From: Mycobacterium marseillense
GTDB lineage: Bacteria; Actinomycetota; Actinomycetes; Mycobacteriales; Mycobacteriaceae
Length of the DNA stretch: 64,000 bases
Assembly (NCBI RefSeq): GCF_010731675.1
Contig: NZ_AP022584.1
Location: 3,038,001-3,102,000 of the forward strand
Direction of reading: 5' to 3'
Shown here: positions 24,662 through 33,828 of the stretch, piece after piece
Layout of the letters: every line of letters begins with the position of its first letter
Numbering within the stretch: the first letter of the stretch is position 1
The notes under the pieces: generated by a model
Told to the model about the DNA's origin: nothing
Database searches by the model: none
Seen by the model: only the letters and a program-made list of their open reading frames with translations
Program-made: the position numbers and the translations under genes

Positions 24662-27600
24662 ATGCCGCTTCATCTGCACCGCGCCGAGCGCACCGATCTG
24701 TTGGCCGACGGTCTCGGCGCTCTGCTGGCCGATCCGCCGGCCGACCCGTTCGCCACCGACCTCGTCGTCGTCCCGGCGCGCGGGGTGGAGCGCTGGCTCA
24801 GCCAGCGGCTGTCGCACGTGCTCGGTCGCGCCGGCGGCGGCGGTGACGGGGTCTGCGCGGGGGTGGCCTTCCGCAGCCCCGGCTCGCTGATCGCCGAAAT
24901 CGCCGGCACCGCCGACGACGATCCGTGGTCGCCCGACGCCATGGCGTGGCCGCTCCTGGAGGCGATCGACTGCTCGCTGGACGAACCGTGGTGCCGCACG
25001 CTGGCGACCCATGTCGGTCACTTCCACACCGGCGCGGAGGCCGAGCTGCGCCGGGGCCGTCGGTACGAGGTGGCGCGCCGGCTGGCCGGTCTGTTCGCCT
25101 CCTACGCCCGGCAGCGTCCGCAACTGCTGATCGACTGGCTGGACGGCGAATTGGGCGACCTCGACGAGGACCTGCGCTGGCAACCGGAGCTGTGGCGGGC
25201 GCTGGTCTCGCGGGTCGCGGCCGATCCACCGCACGTCCGCCACGGCAAGACCCTCGCGCGGCTGGCCGAGGCGCCCAGCGACCTACCCGCGCGGCTGTCG
25301 CTGTTCGGGCACACCCGGTTGTCGTGCACCGACTCCGAACTGCTGGCCGCGCTGGCCCTCCACCACGAGTTGCACCTGTGGCTGCCGCACCCCAGCGACC
25401 GGCTCTGGCGCGCGCTGGCCGGCACGCGCGGGGCGATCCCGCGCCGCGAGGACATCAGCCATCGCGCCGTGGGCCACCCGCTGCTCGCCACCCTGGGACG
25501 GGACCTGCGCGAGCTGCAGCGTGGCCTGCCGGCGGATCCGCAGACCGACGAGTACCTGCCCTCCGGGGCGCCCCCGGACACGCTGCTCGGCTGGGTGCAG
25601 TCCGACATCGCCGCCAACGCGGTCCGGCCGCAGGGCCGCGCGCTGGCCGACGACGACCGGTCGGTGCAGATCCACAACTGCCACGGCCCCGCCCGCCAGG
25701 TCGATGTGTTGCGCGAGGTGTTGCTCGGCCTGTTGGCCGACGACCCGACGCTCGAACCGCGCGACATCCTGGTGATGTGCCCGGACATCGAAACCTACGC
25801 ACCGCTGATCGTGGCCGACTTCGGCCTCGGCGACGTGGTGCAGGGCGCGCACCCCGCACACCAGCTCCGGGTGCGGCTGGCGGATCGGTCACTGATCCAG
25901 ACCAACCCGCTGCTGCAGGTGGCCGCCCAACTCCTGGGGCTCGCCGGCGGCAGGGTGACGGCCACCGAGGTGCTCAACCTGGCCCAGGCCGCGCCGGTGC
26001 GCGCCCGGTTCGGCTTCACCGACGACGATTTGGAGGCGCTCACCCGCTGGGTGCGCCAAGCCAACATCCGGTGGGGATTGGACCAGGAGCATCGGCGGCC
26101 CTACCACGTCGACTTCGTGCACAACACATGGCGTTTCGGCATCGACCGGATACTGGCCGGCATCGCGATGTCCGACGACTCGAACGCGTGGATCGACACC
26201 ACGCTGCCGCTCGACGACGTGAGCAGCAATCGCGTCCCGCTGGCCGGCCAGTTCGCCGAATTCGTGGAGCGGCTGCGGCACGTGGTCGACTCCCTCAGTG
26301 GCACACGGACATTGACCGAGTGGCTGGACACCCTCGCCGGCGCCATCACGCTGTTGACGCGGGTGCAGGATGCCGAGGAGTGGCAGACCGGTCAGGTGCA
26401 GCGGGAGTTCGCCGCGGTCCTGGCGCAGGCCGGGTCAGGGGGCGACACGGTGCTGCGGCTGCCCGACATTCGCGCGCTGCTGAGCCGGCACCTCGCCGGG
26501 CGCCCGACGCGGGCCAACTTCCGCACCGGCACGCTGACGGTCTGCACGATGGTCCCGATGCGCTCGGTCCCCCACCGGGTGGTGTGCCTGGTCGGCCTCG
26601 ACGACGGGTTGTTCCCGCGTCTCGGTGTCGTCGACGGGGACGACGCGCTGGCCCGGCGCCCGATGACCGGGGAACGCGACATCCGTTCCGAGGACCGGCA
26701 ATTGCTGCTCGACGCGATCGGCGCCGCCACCGAGAAACTGGTGATCACCTACACCGGCGCCAACGAGTATTCGGGGCAGCCGCGGCCGCCCGCGGTGCCG
26801 CTGGCCGAGTTGCTGGACACCCTCGACATGACCACGCCGACCACGGTGCGCCACCGGATCGTCGTCGAGCATCCGTTGCAGCCGTTCGACATTCGCAACG
26901 TCATCCCCGGCGAACTGGTGCCGGGGGCGCCGTTCAGTTTCGACCCCACGGTGCTGCGCGCGGCGCGCGCGGCGAGCGGCGAACACACCGAACAACCCAC
27001 GTTCATCGCGGCGCCGCTGCCGCCCCCGCCGGCCGACGACGTCAACCTCGCCGACCTCGTCGGCTTCTTCAAAGACCCGGTGAAGGGCTTCTTCCGCGCC
27101 CTGGACTTCACGCTGCCCTACGACGTCGACGGCGTCCAGGACGCCATGCCGGTCGACATCAACAGCCTCGAGGAGTGGACCGTCGGCGACCGGATGCTGG
27201 GCGACATCCTGCGCGGGATGAGCCCCGATGACGCGCGGCAGGCCGAGTGGCGCCGCGGCACACTGCCCCCGGGCCAACTGGGCTGGCGCAAGGTCACGGA
27301 GATTCGCGACCAGGCCGCGGCGCTGGCGCTCGAGGCGCTTCGGCATCGCCGCGACCACCAACTGGCCGCCGCCTATGACGTCGACATCGACCTGGGCGCC
27401 GGGCGCCGGCTCACCGGGACGGTGTCCCCCGTCTATGCCGACGCCCTGGTGTCGGTCACCTATTCGAGGCTGGACGGCAAGCACCTGCTCGAATCGTGGA
27501 TTCCGTTGCTGGCGTTGATCGCTCACGACCCCGGCCGCGACTGGTCGGCGGCGTGCATCGGCCGCATGCGCCGGGGCACCAGCATCCGGGCCGAAGGGCT

Positions 27601-27958
27601 GGGACCGCCGGCTGGTGATCCCGTCGAGGTGCTGCGCGAGCTGGTGACGATCTACGACGCGGGTCGCCGGGAGCCGATTCCGTTGCCCATCAAGACGTCC
27701 TACGCGTGGGCAGCCGCCCGGTACGGCGGCGACGACCCGGCGGCCGAGGCGCGGCGCCGGTGGAAGTCCGGCGACCGCTTCCCCGGCGAGGACCAGGCGC
27801 CGGCGCACGTGCGGGCGTGGGGGCGCGGCGCGCCGCTGGACGACCTGATGCAACCGGTGCGGCCCGGCGAGGAATGCGACGGCGAGGACAACCGGCTCGG
27901 CGCGTATGCGTCCCGGCTATGGCTGCCCATGCTGCGCGCCGAGCGGAAGCTCACCTGA
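24662..27958 (+). CDS. recC: exodeoxyribonuclease V subunit RecC
   Basis: RecC is the scaffold subunit of the RecBCD helicase-nuclease, which in E. coli reads the Chi sequence. The 1098-residue protein begins MPLHLHRAERTDLLADGLG; the helicase-like N-terminal region contains VVPARGVERWLSQRLS. The helicase motifs are degenerate, as in all RecC proteins, and CLVGLDDGLFPR is a recognisable mid-protein segment. It corresponds to Rv0631c. In mycobacteria RecBCD works mainly in single-strand annealing. The ATG at 24662 follows a hairpin and a TATCGT box nine bases upstream, so the transcript may have a very short leader. It overlaps recB by one base (TGATG). Confidence 0.96.
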   Translation: MPLHLHRAERTDLLADGLGALLADPPADPFATDLVVVPARGVERWLSQRLSHVLGRAGGGGDGVCAGVAFRSPGSLIAEIAGTADDDPWSPDAMAWPLLEAIDCSLDEPWCRTLATHVGHFHTGAEAELRRGRRYEVARRLAGLFASYARQRPQLLIDWLDGELGDLDEDLRWQPELWRALVSRVAADPPHVRHGKTLARLAEAPSDLPARLSLFGHTRLSCTDSELLAALALHHELHLWLPHPSDRLWRALAGTRGAIPRREDISHRAVGHPLLATLGRDLRELQRGLPADPQTDEYLPSGAPPDTLLGWVQSDIAANAVRPQGRALADDDRSVQIHNCHGPARQVDVLREVLLGLLADDPTLEPRDILVMCPDIETYAPLIVADFGLGDVVQGAHPAHQLRVRLADRSLIQTNPLLQVAAQLLGLAGGRVTATEVLNLAQAAPVRARFGFTDDDLEALTRWVRQANIRWGLDQEHRRPYHVDFVHNTWRFGIDRILAGIAMSDDSNAWIDTTLPLDDVSSNRVPLAGQFAEFVERLRHVVDSLSGTRTLTEWLDTLAGAITLLTRVQDAEEWQTGQVQREFAAVLAQAGSGGDTVLRLPDIRALLSRHLAGRPTRANFRTGTLTVCTMVPMRSVPHRVVCLVGLDDGLFPRLGVVDGDDALARRPMTGERDIRSEDRQLLLDAIGAATEKLVITYTGANEYSGQPRPPAVPLAELLDTLDMTTPTTVRHRIVVEHPLQPFDIRNVIPGELVPGAPFSFDPTVLRAARAASGEHTEQPTFIAAPLPPPPADDVNLADLVGFFKDPVKGFFRALDFTLPYDVDGVQDAMPVDINSLEEWTVGDRMLGDILRGMSPDDARQAEWRRGTLPPGQLGWRKVTEIRDQAAALALEALRHRRDHQLAAAYDVDIDLGAGRRLTGTVSPVYADALVSVTYSRLDGKHLLESWIPLLALIAHDPGRDWSAACIGRMRRGTSIRAEGLGPPAGDPVEVLRELVTIYDAGRREPIPLPIKTSYAWAAARYGGDDPAAEARRRWKSGDRFPGEDQAPAHVRAWGRGAPLDDLMQPVRPGEECDGEDNRLGAYASRLWLPMLRAERKLT

Positions 27959-30900
27959 TGGAACGTTTCGACCTGTTGGGCCCGCTGCCGGCCGAGCGCT
28001 CCACGACCGTGCTGGAGGCCAGCGCGGGCACCGGCAAGACGTTCGCGCTGGCCGGCCTGGTGACGCGGTATCTCGCCGACGGCGCGGCGAGCCTGGAACA
28101 GATGTTGCTCATCACGTTCGGCCGCGCCGCCAGCCAGGAGCTGCGCGAGCGTGTCCGCTGCCAAATCGTCGACGCCGTACGCGCTTTCGCCGACCCGTCG
28201 ACGGTCGGCGACAACCAGTTGGTGGCCTACCTGCTGGACGGCACCGACGAGCAGCGCGCGGCGCGCCAACAGCGCCTGCGCGACGCGCTGGCCGGCTTCG
28301 ACGCGGCGACCATCGCCACCACCCACCAGTTCTGCCAGCTGGTGCTGCGTTCACTCGGCGTGGCCGGCGACACGGCCGCGAGCGTAACCCTGCTCGACAG
28401 CCTCGACGACCTGGTGACCGAGATCGTCGACGACCTGTACCTGGCGCACTTCGGGCAGGAACGCGACGACCCGGCGCTGCACTACTCCGAGGCGCTGCGG
28501 CTGGCCCGCGAGGTGGTCAACAACCCGTCGACCCAGCTACGGCCGCGCGACCCGGACCCGGATTCGCGGGCCGCCATCTGCCTGCGGTTCGCCAATGACG
28601 TTCTGGCCGAGCTGGATACGCGCAAACGCCGGCTGGGCGTGCTCGGCTACGACGACCTGCTGACCCGGCTGGCCGACGCGCTGGCCACCGACAACTCCCC
28701 CGCCCGGCTGCGCATGCATCAGCGCTGGCCGATCGTCATGGTCGACGAATTCCAGGACACCGACCCGGTGCAATGGCAGGTGATCGACCGCGCGTTCAGC
28801 GGACGCTCCACGGTGATCCTGATCGGCGACCCCAAACAGGCGATCTACGCGTTCCGCGGGGGCGACATCGTGACCTACCTGCGGGCGGCCGAGACGGCGG
28901 GCCGGCGCAAGACGCTGGACACCAACTGGCGCAGCGATTCCGCGCTGGTGGCGCGGCTGCAGGTGGTGCTGCGCGGCGCCCAGCTCGGTGACCCCGCGAT
29001 CGTGGTGAACGACGTCGACGCGCATCACCGCGGCCATCGGCTCGCCGGCGCGCCCCACAACGACCCGTTCCGGCTGCGCGTCGTGGCGCGAACCACCCTG
29101 GGGCGCCGCGGCATTCAGAACCTGCCCATCGACGAGCTGCGCGAGCACATCGGCGCCGATCTCGCCGCCGACATCCGCGCCCTGCTCGCCGCCGGCGCCA
29201 CCTTCGACGGTAAACCGCTGCAGGCCCGCGACATCGCCGTCATCGTGGAACGGCACCGGGACGCGCACGCTTGCTTTTCGGCGCTGTGCGCCGCGGGCGT
29301 TCCGGCGGTCTACACCGGCAACACCGACGTGTTCACCTCCGAGGCAGCCGAGGATTGGTTGTGCCTGCTGGAGGCCTTCGACCAACCGCACCGGCCCGGC
29401 ATGGTGCGCGCCGCCGCGGCGACGATGTTCTTCGGTGAGACCGCCCAAACGCTGGCGGCCGGTGGCGACGCGCTGACGGATCGGATCGCGAAAACGCTGC
29501 GCGAGTGGGCCGGTCACGCCCGCGAACGTGGCGTCGCCGCCATCTTCGAGGCCGCCCAGCTGCTCGGGATGCGGGACCGCGTGCTCGGCTGGCAGGGCGG
29601 CGAGCGACACATGACCGACCTGGCGCACGTCACTCAGCTGCTGCAGGACGTCGCGCACCGCGAGCACTACAGCCTGCCGGCGCTGCGTGACTGGCTGCGC
29701 CGGCAACGCGACGAGCGCAGCGGCGCGCCCGAACGCAACCGCCGCCTCGACAGCGACGCCGCCGCCGTCCAGATCATGACCGTGTTTGTCAGCAAGGGAC
29801 TGCAATACCCGATCGTGTACCTGCCGTTCGCCTTCAACCGCAACACCCAGGACAGCGACGTGGTGCTGTTCCACGACGAGGACGGCGCGCGTTGTCTGCA
29901 CGTCGGCGGCAGGGACAGCCCCGACTTCAAAACCGTTGAGCGGCTGGGCCGTAAAGAGGATGCCAGCGACGACAGCAGGCTGACCTACGTCGCGTTGACC
30001 AGGGCGCAGACCCAGGTGGTGGCGTGGTGGTCACCGGCGTACTACGAGCCCAACGGCGGCCTGTCGCGGCTGCTGCGCGGTCGCCGGCCCGGCGATCCCG
30101 TCGTTCCGGACCGCTGCGAGCCCGCGAAGGTCTCCGACGACGACGCCCTGGCCCGGTTGCGCGAGTGGGAGGCCGCCGGCGGGCCGGTCATCGAGGACGC
30201 GGTGGTGGCGCCCGCCCCGGCGCTGCCGCCCGCGCCGGTGCCCCGGAACCTGGACAGCCGCCACTTCCACCGCGCCATCGACACCACTTGGCGGCGCACC
30301 TCCTATTCGGGCCTGATCAGGGTGGCCCAGGCCGACGGCGTCAGCAGCGAACCCGACGTCGCCGGGATCGACGACGAGGTCGGCGACATCCCGTTGGCCT
30401 CACTGGTCGCCGGGCCGGACGTGCCCTCGCCGATGGCGGACCTTCCGGCGGGCGCGACCTTCGGCTCCCTGGTCCATGCCGTGCTGGAGACCGCCGACCC
30501 GTTCGCCGCGGATCTGGCCGCCGAGCTGGAGGCACACATCCGGGAGCATTCGGGGTGGTGGCCGGTCGACGTCGCCCCCGCGGAGCTGGCCGCGGCCATG
30601 GTGCCGATGCACGACACGCCGCTGGGCGCCCTGGCGGGCGGGCTGACGCTGCGCCACATCGGGCTCTCGGATCGGTTGCGGGAACTGGACTTCGAGCTTC
30701 CGCTGGCCGGCGGTGATCGCCCGGCGGCGGGACCGGAAGCCCGCCTGGCAGATCTGGCGCCGCTGCTGCGCGAGCACCTGCCAGCCGACGATCCGCTGGC
30801 GTCGTATGCCGACCGGCTGTCGGACCGGGCGCTCGGTGATCAATCGTTGCGCGGGTACCTCACCGGGTCGATCGACGCGGTGCTGCGCATTCCCGACGGT

Positions 30901-31260
30901 CCCGGACACCGCTACGTCGTGGTGGACTACAAGACCAACCGGCTCGGGGATCCGGAACGGCCGCTGACGGCCGCCGACTACGACCGCCCGCGGATGGCGG
31001 AGGCGATGCTGCACTCGGACTATCCGCTGCAGGCGTTGCTGTACTGCGCGGTGCTGCACCGGTTCTTACGGTGGCGGGTAGGCGATTACGACCCGGCCCG
31101 CCACCTCGGCGGCGTCCTCTACCTGTTCGTGCGCGGCATGTGCGGCGCGGACACCCCGGTGCTCGACGGGCACCCGTGCGGCGTCTTCAGTTGGCGCCCG
31201 CCGCCAGCGTTGATCACCGACCTGTCGGACCTGCTCGACGCCCGGGGGGTGCCGGTATGA
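27958..31260 (+). CDS. recB: exodeoxyribonuclease V subunit RecB
   Basis: RecB is the 3'-5' helicase and nuclease subunit of RecBCD. The 1100-residue protein has Walker A ASAGTGKTF near residue 21, the DEXX motif VDEFQDTDPVQWQ near residue 261, helicase motif VSKGLQYPIVYLPF near residue 610, and the C-terminal nuclease motif VVDYKTN with catalytic Asp and Lys near residues 989-991. It corresponds to Rv0630c. The ATG shares a base with the recC stop, and the stop overlaps the recD start (ATGA). The order recC-recB-recD with overlapping codons implies one mRNA and balanced synthesis. Confidence 0.97.
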   Translation: MERFDLLGPLPAERSTTVLEASAGTGKTFALAGLVTRYLADGAASLEQMLLITFGRAASQELRERVRCQIVDAVRAFADPSTVGDNQLVAYLLDGTDEQRAARQQRLRDALAGFDAATIATTHQFCQLVLRSLGVAGDTAASVTLLDSLDDLVTEIVDDLYLAHFGQERDDPALHYSEALRLAREVVNNPSTQLRPRDPDPDSRAAICLRFANDVLAELDTRKRRLGVLGYDDLLTRLADALATDNSPARLRMHQRWPIVMVDEFQDTDPVQWQVIDRAFSGRSTVILIGDPKQAIYAFRGGDIVTYLRAAETAGRRKTLDTNWRSDSALVARLQVVLRGAQLGDPAIVVNDVDAHHRGHRLAGAPHNDPFRLRVVARTTLGRRGIQNLPIDELREHIGADLAADIRALLAAGATFDGKPLQARDIAVIVERHRDAHACFSALCAAGVPAVYTGNTDVFTSEAAEDWLCLLEAFDQPHRPGMVRAAAATMFFGETAQTLAAGGDALTDRIAKTLREWAGHARERGVAAIFEAAQLLGMRDRVLGWQGGERHMTDLAHVTQLLQDVAHREHYSLPALRDWLRRQRDERSGAPERNRRLDSDAAAVQIMTVFVSKGLQYPIVYLPFAFNRNTQDSDVVLFHDEDGARCLHVGGRDSPDFKTVERLGRKEDASDDSRLTYVALTRAQTQVVAWWSPAYYEPNGGLSRLLRGRRPGDPVVPDRCEPAKVSDDDALARLREWEAAGGPVIEDAVVAPAPALPPAPVPRNLDSRHFHRAIDTTWRRTSYSGLIRVAQADGVSSEPDVAGIDDEVGDIPLASLVAGPDVPSPMADLPAGATFGSLVHAVLETADPFAADLAAELEAHIREHSGWWPVDVAPAELAAAMVPMHDTPLGALAGGLTLRHIGLSDRLRELDFELPLAGGDRPAAGPEARLADLAPLLREHLPADDPLASYADRLSDRALGDQSLRGYLTGSIDAVLRIPDGPGHRYVVVDYKTNRLGDPERPLTAADYDRPRMAEAMLHSDYPLQALLYCAVLHRFLRWRVGDYDPARHLGGVLYLFVRGMCGADTPVLDGHPCGVFSWRPPPALITDLSDLLDARGVPV

Positions 31261-32990
31261 GGGGGGAGATGACGGCTGGGGTCGCGTTCGCGACCGGATT
31301 GCTGCGCACCTTCAGTGAGGCCGGTGTCTTCGAGGCCGCGGATATCCATGTGGCGCAACGACTCACCACGCTCACCGGTGAGTCCGACGAGCGGGTGGCC
31401 CTGGCGGTCGCGCTGGTCGTGCGCGCGCTGCGGAGTGGTTCGGTGTGCGTCGATCTCCGCACCGCACCCGCGCAGGTCGGCGAGGCCGTCCTGCCGTGGC
31501 CCGGCGCCGACGACTGGCTGGCGGCGGTGCGGGCGAGCACCCTGCTCGGGCCGCCATCGGTGCTGCGGTTCTTCGGGGATCTGCTGTACTTCGACCGGTA
31601 CTGGCTCGAGGAGGAGCAGGTGTGCACCGACCTGCTCGCCCTGTCGGCTCCGCCGATCGTCGTCGAACCATCCAGCTACGAAAGGCTTTTCGAGCCCGGA
31701 TACGAAGAGCAGCGCGCGGCCGCCGAAATCGCGGTATCGCAGGCGGTGACGGTGCTGACCGGCGGCCCCGGCACCGGCAAGACCACCACGATCGCGCGGC
31801 TGCTAGCCCTGCTCGTCGAGCACACCGAGCTGGCCGGGCTGCCGCCGCCCCGGATCGCCCTGGCGGCACCGACCGGCAAGGCGGCGGCGCGGCTGGCCGA
31901 GGCGGTGGCCACGGGAGCCCAGCGGCTCGACGCGGTGGACCGGGCCCGGCTGGCCGGGCTGCCGGGCACCACCCTGCACCGGCTGCTGGGTCCGCGGCCG
32001 GATACGTCGGTGCGGTTCAAGCACAATCGCACCAACCGGCTGCCGCACGACGTCGTCGTGGTCGACGAGACGTCGATGGTGTCGTTGACCATGATGGCCC
32101 GTCTTGCCGAGGCGGTCAGGCCGGACTCCCGGCTGATTCTGGTCGGCGACCCGGACCAGTTGGCGTCGGTGGAGGCGGGCGCCGTGCTGGCCGACCTGGT
32201 GGACGGCCTGGCCGACCGCGACGACGTGCGGGTCGCCGCCCTGCGCACCCCGCACCGATACGGCACGTCGATCGGCGCACTGGCCGCCGCGATCCGGGAC
32301 GGCGACGCGGACCGCGTGGTGGAGTTGCTGGCGGCCGGCGGGGAGCACATCGAATGGGTGGACTCCGGGCGCCCGGCCGACCGGCTGCGCGAGGTACTCG
32401 TCGCGCACGCGCTGCGGCTGCGGTCGGCGGCGCTGCTGGGCGCGGCCGACGAGGCGTTGGCGACCCTGGACGAACACCGGCTGCTGTGCGCGCACCGCGC
32501 GGGTCCGTACGGGGCGACGCACTGGAACACGCTGGTGCAGAAGTGGATTGCCGAAGCGACGGGGCAGCCCGCCTGGTCGCAGTGGTACGCCGGGCGTCCG
32601 CTGCTGGTGACGGCCAACGACTACGGGCTGCGGCTCTACAACGGTGACACCGGCGTGGCGGTGGCCGGCGTGGACGGGCTGCGAGCGGTCATCGCCGGCG
32701 CGAGCGGACCGCTAGACTTCGCGACCAGCCGCCTCGGCGAGGTGGAAACGATGCACGCCATGACCATCCACAAAAGTCAGGGCAGCCAGGCCGACGAGGT
32801 GACCGTGTTGATACCGCCGGAGGATTCGCGACTGCTGACGCGGGAGCTGTTCTACACGGCCGTGACCCGGGCGCAGACCAGGGTGCGGGTGGTCGGTCCC
32901 GAGGCCTCGGTGCGCGCGGCGATCGAGCGACGGGCGATGCGGGCCACCGGATTGCGGCAGCGGCTGCGGGCCGACGCCGCCGCGACGTGA
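31257..32990 (+). CDS. recD: exodeoxyribonuclease V subunit RecD
   Basis: RecD is the 5'-3' helicase subunit of RecBCD. The 577-residue protein has Walker A GGPGTGKTT near residue 170, motif II VVDETSMVS near residue 267, GDPDQLASVEAG after it, and C-terminal helicase motifs TIHKSQGSQ and FYTAVTRAQ. It corresponds to Rv0629c (575 residues). The ATG at 31257 overlaps the recB TGA by four bases; an ATG at 31269 is possible but too close to the GGGGGGAG stretch to use it. The stop overlaps the GTG of the membrane protein gene that follows. Confidence 0.97.
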   Translation: MRGEMTAGVAFATGLLRTFSEAGVFEAADIHVAQRLTTLTGESDERVALAVALVVRALRSGSVCVDLRTAPAQVGEAVLPWPGADDWLAAVRASTLLGPPSVLRFFGDLLYFDRYWLEEEQVCTDLLALSAPPIVVEPSSYERLFEPGYEEQRAAAEIAVSQAVTVLTGGPGTGKTTTIARLLALLVEHTELAGLPPPRIALAAPTGKAAARLAEAVATGAQRLDAVDRARLAGLPGTTLHRLLGPRPDTSVRFKHNRTNRLPHDVVVVDETSMVSLTMMARLAEAVRPDSRLILVGDPDQLASVEAGAVLADLVDGLADRDDVRVAALRTPHRYGTSIGALAAAIRDGDADRVVELLAAGGEHIEWVDSGRPADRLREVLVAHALRLRSAALLGAADEALATLDEHRLLCAHRAGPYGATHWNTLVQKWIAEATGQPAWSQWYAGRPLLVTANDYGLRLYNGDTGVAVAGVDGLRAVIAGASGPLDFATSRLGEVETMHAMTIHKSQGSQADEVTVLIPPEDSRLLTRELFYTAVTRAQTRVRVVGPEASVRAAIERRAMRATGLRQRLRADAAAT

Positions 32991-33742
32991 CGGCCGACGG
33001 GGACGGCACCGACGGTCCCGGCCCGACATCCCAACCCGTCTCGCGGCGGGGCCCGGTCGTGCGGCTCGCCGTGTTCGCCGCCTTTCTCGCGGTGGTGTTC
33101 TATCTGGTGGCCGTCGCACACGTCATCGACATCGAGGAGATCCGGCGGGTGGTGTCGGCCACCGGGCCGGCGGCACCGCTGACGTACGTCGTGGTCTCGG
33201 CGGTGGCCGGGTCGCTGTTCGTGCCGGGCTCGATTCTGGCCGCGGGCAGCGGGTTGCTGTTCGGGCCGCTACTGGGCGTGTTTGTGACGCTGGGCGCGAC
33301 GGTGGGCACCGCGATCGTGGCGAGTTTCGTCGGCCGCCGGGCCGGCCGCGACAGCGCCCGGGCGCTGCTGGGCGCGCAGCGCGCCGACCGCATCGATGCC
33401 CTGATCGGGCGGCGGGGCCTGTGGGCGGTGGTCGGGCAGCGGTTCGTCCCCGGCATCTCGGATGCGCTGGCCTCGTACGCGTTCGGTGCGTTCGGAGTCC
33501 CGTTGTGGCAGATGGCCGTTGGCGCGTTCATCGGTTCGGTGCCGCGGGCCTTCGTCTACACCGCGCTGGGCGCCTCGATCGGCAACCGGTCATCGCCGCT
33601 GGCCTACGCGGCGATCGCGGTGTGGTGCGTGAGCGCCATCGTCGGCGCATTCGCCGCGCACCGGGGGTACCGGAAATGGCGCGGGCACGCCGGGCAAGGC
33701 GCGGAAAACTCTTCGCCCGAGTCGGGTTTCGAAGCGCACTAG
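32987..33742 (+). CDS. TVP38/TMEM64 (DedA-like) family membrane protein
   Basis: The 251-residue integral membrane protein has the SNARE-associated (TVP38/VTT) core: five to six hydrophobic segments, with GSLFVPGSILAAGSGLLFGP and the reentrant-loop motif VGQRFVPGISDALASYAFG. Members are suspected lipid scramblases or transporters. It corresponds to Rv0625c. The GTG overlaps the recD TGA (GTGA), so it is tied to recCBD translation. In M. tuberculosis the Rv0628c and vapBC5 genes separate the two; here they are absent. A hairpin begins two bases after its stop. Confidence 0.9.
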   Translation: MTADGDGTDGPGPTSQPVSRRGPVVRLAVFAAFLAVVFYLVAVAHVIDIEEIRRVVSATGPAAPLTYVVVSAVAGSLFVPGSILAAGSGLLFGPLLGVFVTLGATVGTAIVASFVGRRAGRDSARALLGAQRADRIDALIGRRGLWAVVGQRFVPGISDALASYAFGAFGVPLWQMAVGAFIGSVPRAFVYTALGASIGNRSSPLAYAAIAVWCVSAIVGAFAAHRGYRKWRGHAGQGAENSSPESGFEAH

Positions 33743-33743
33743 T

Positions 33744-33773
33744 GAATCTTGGTCGCTGGTAGGCACAAGATTC
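33744..33773. terminator. inverted repeat after the TVP38-like gene
   Basis: GAATCTTG (33744-33751) and CAAGATTC (33766-33773) form a perfect 8-bp stem with a 14-base loop, two bases after the stop at 33742. It could end the recCBD operon or mark the left edge of the 13E12 gene insertion. Confidence 0.45.
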
Positions 33774-33828
33774 GAAAGCGGGCTTCGGGCGGCCGAAACT
33801 TGTCGGTGGCGGCTGCGATGATGACGTC

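Noticed and set aside
26435..29901. Long minus-strand open frames under recC and recB
   Set aside because: Antisense to genes with clear helicase and nuclease motifs.
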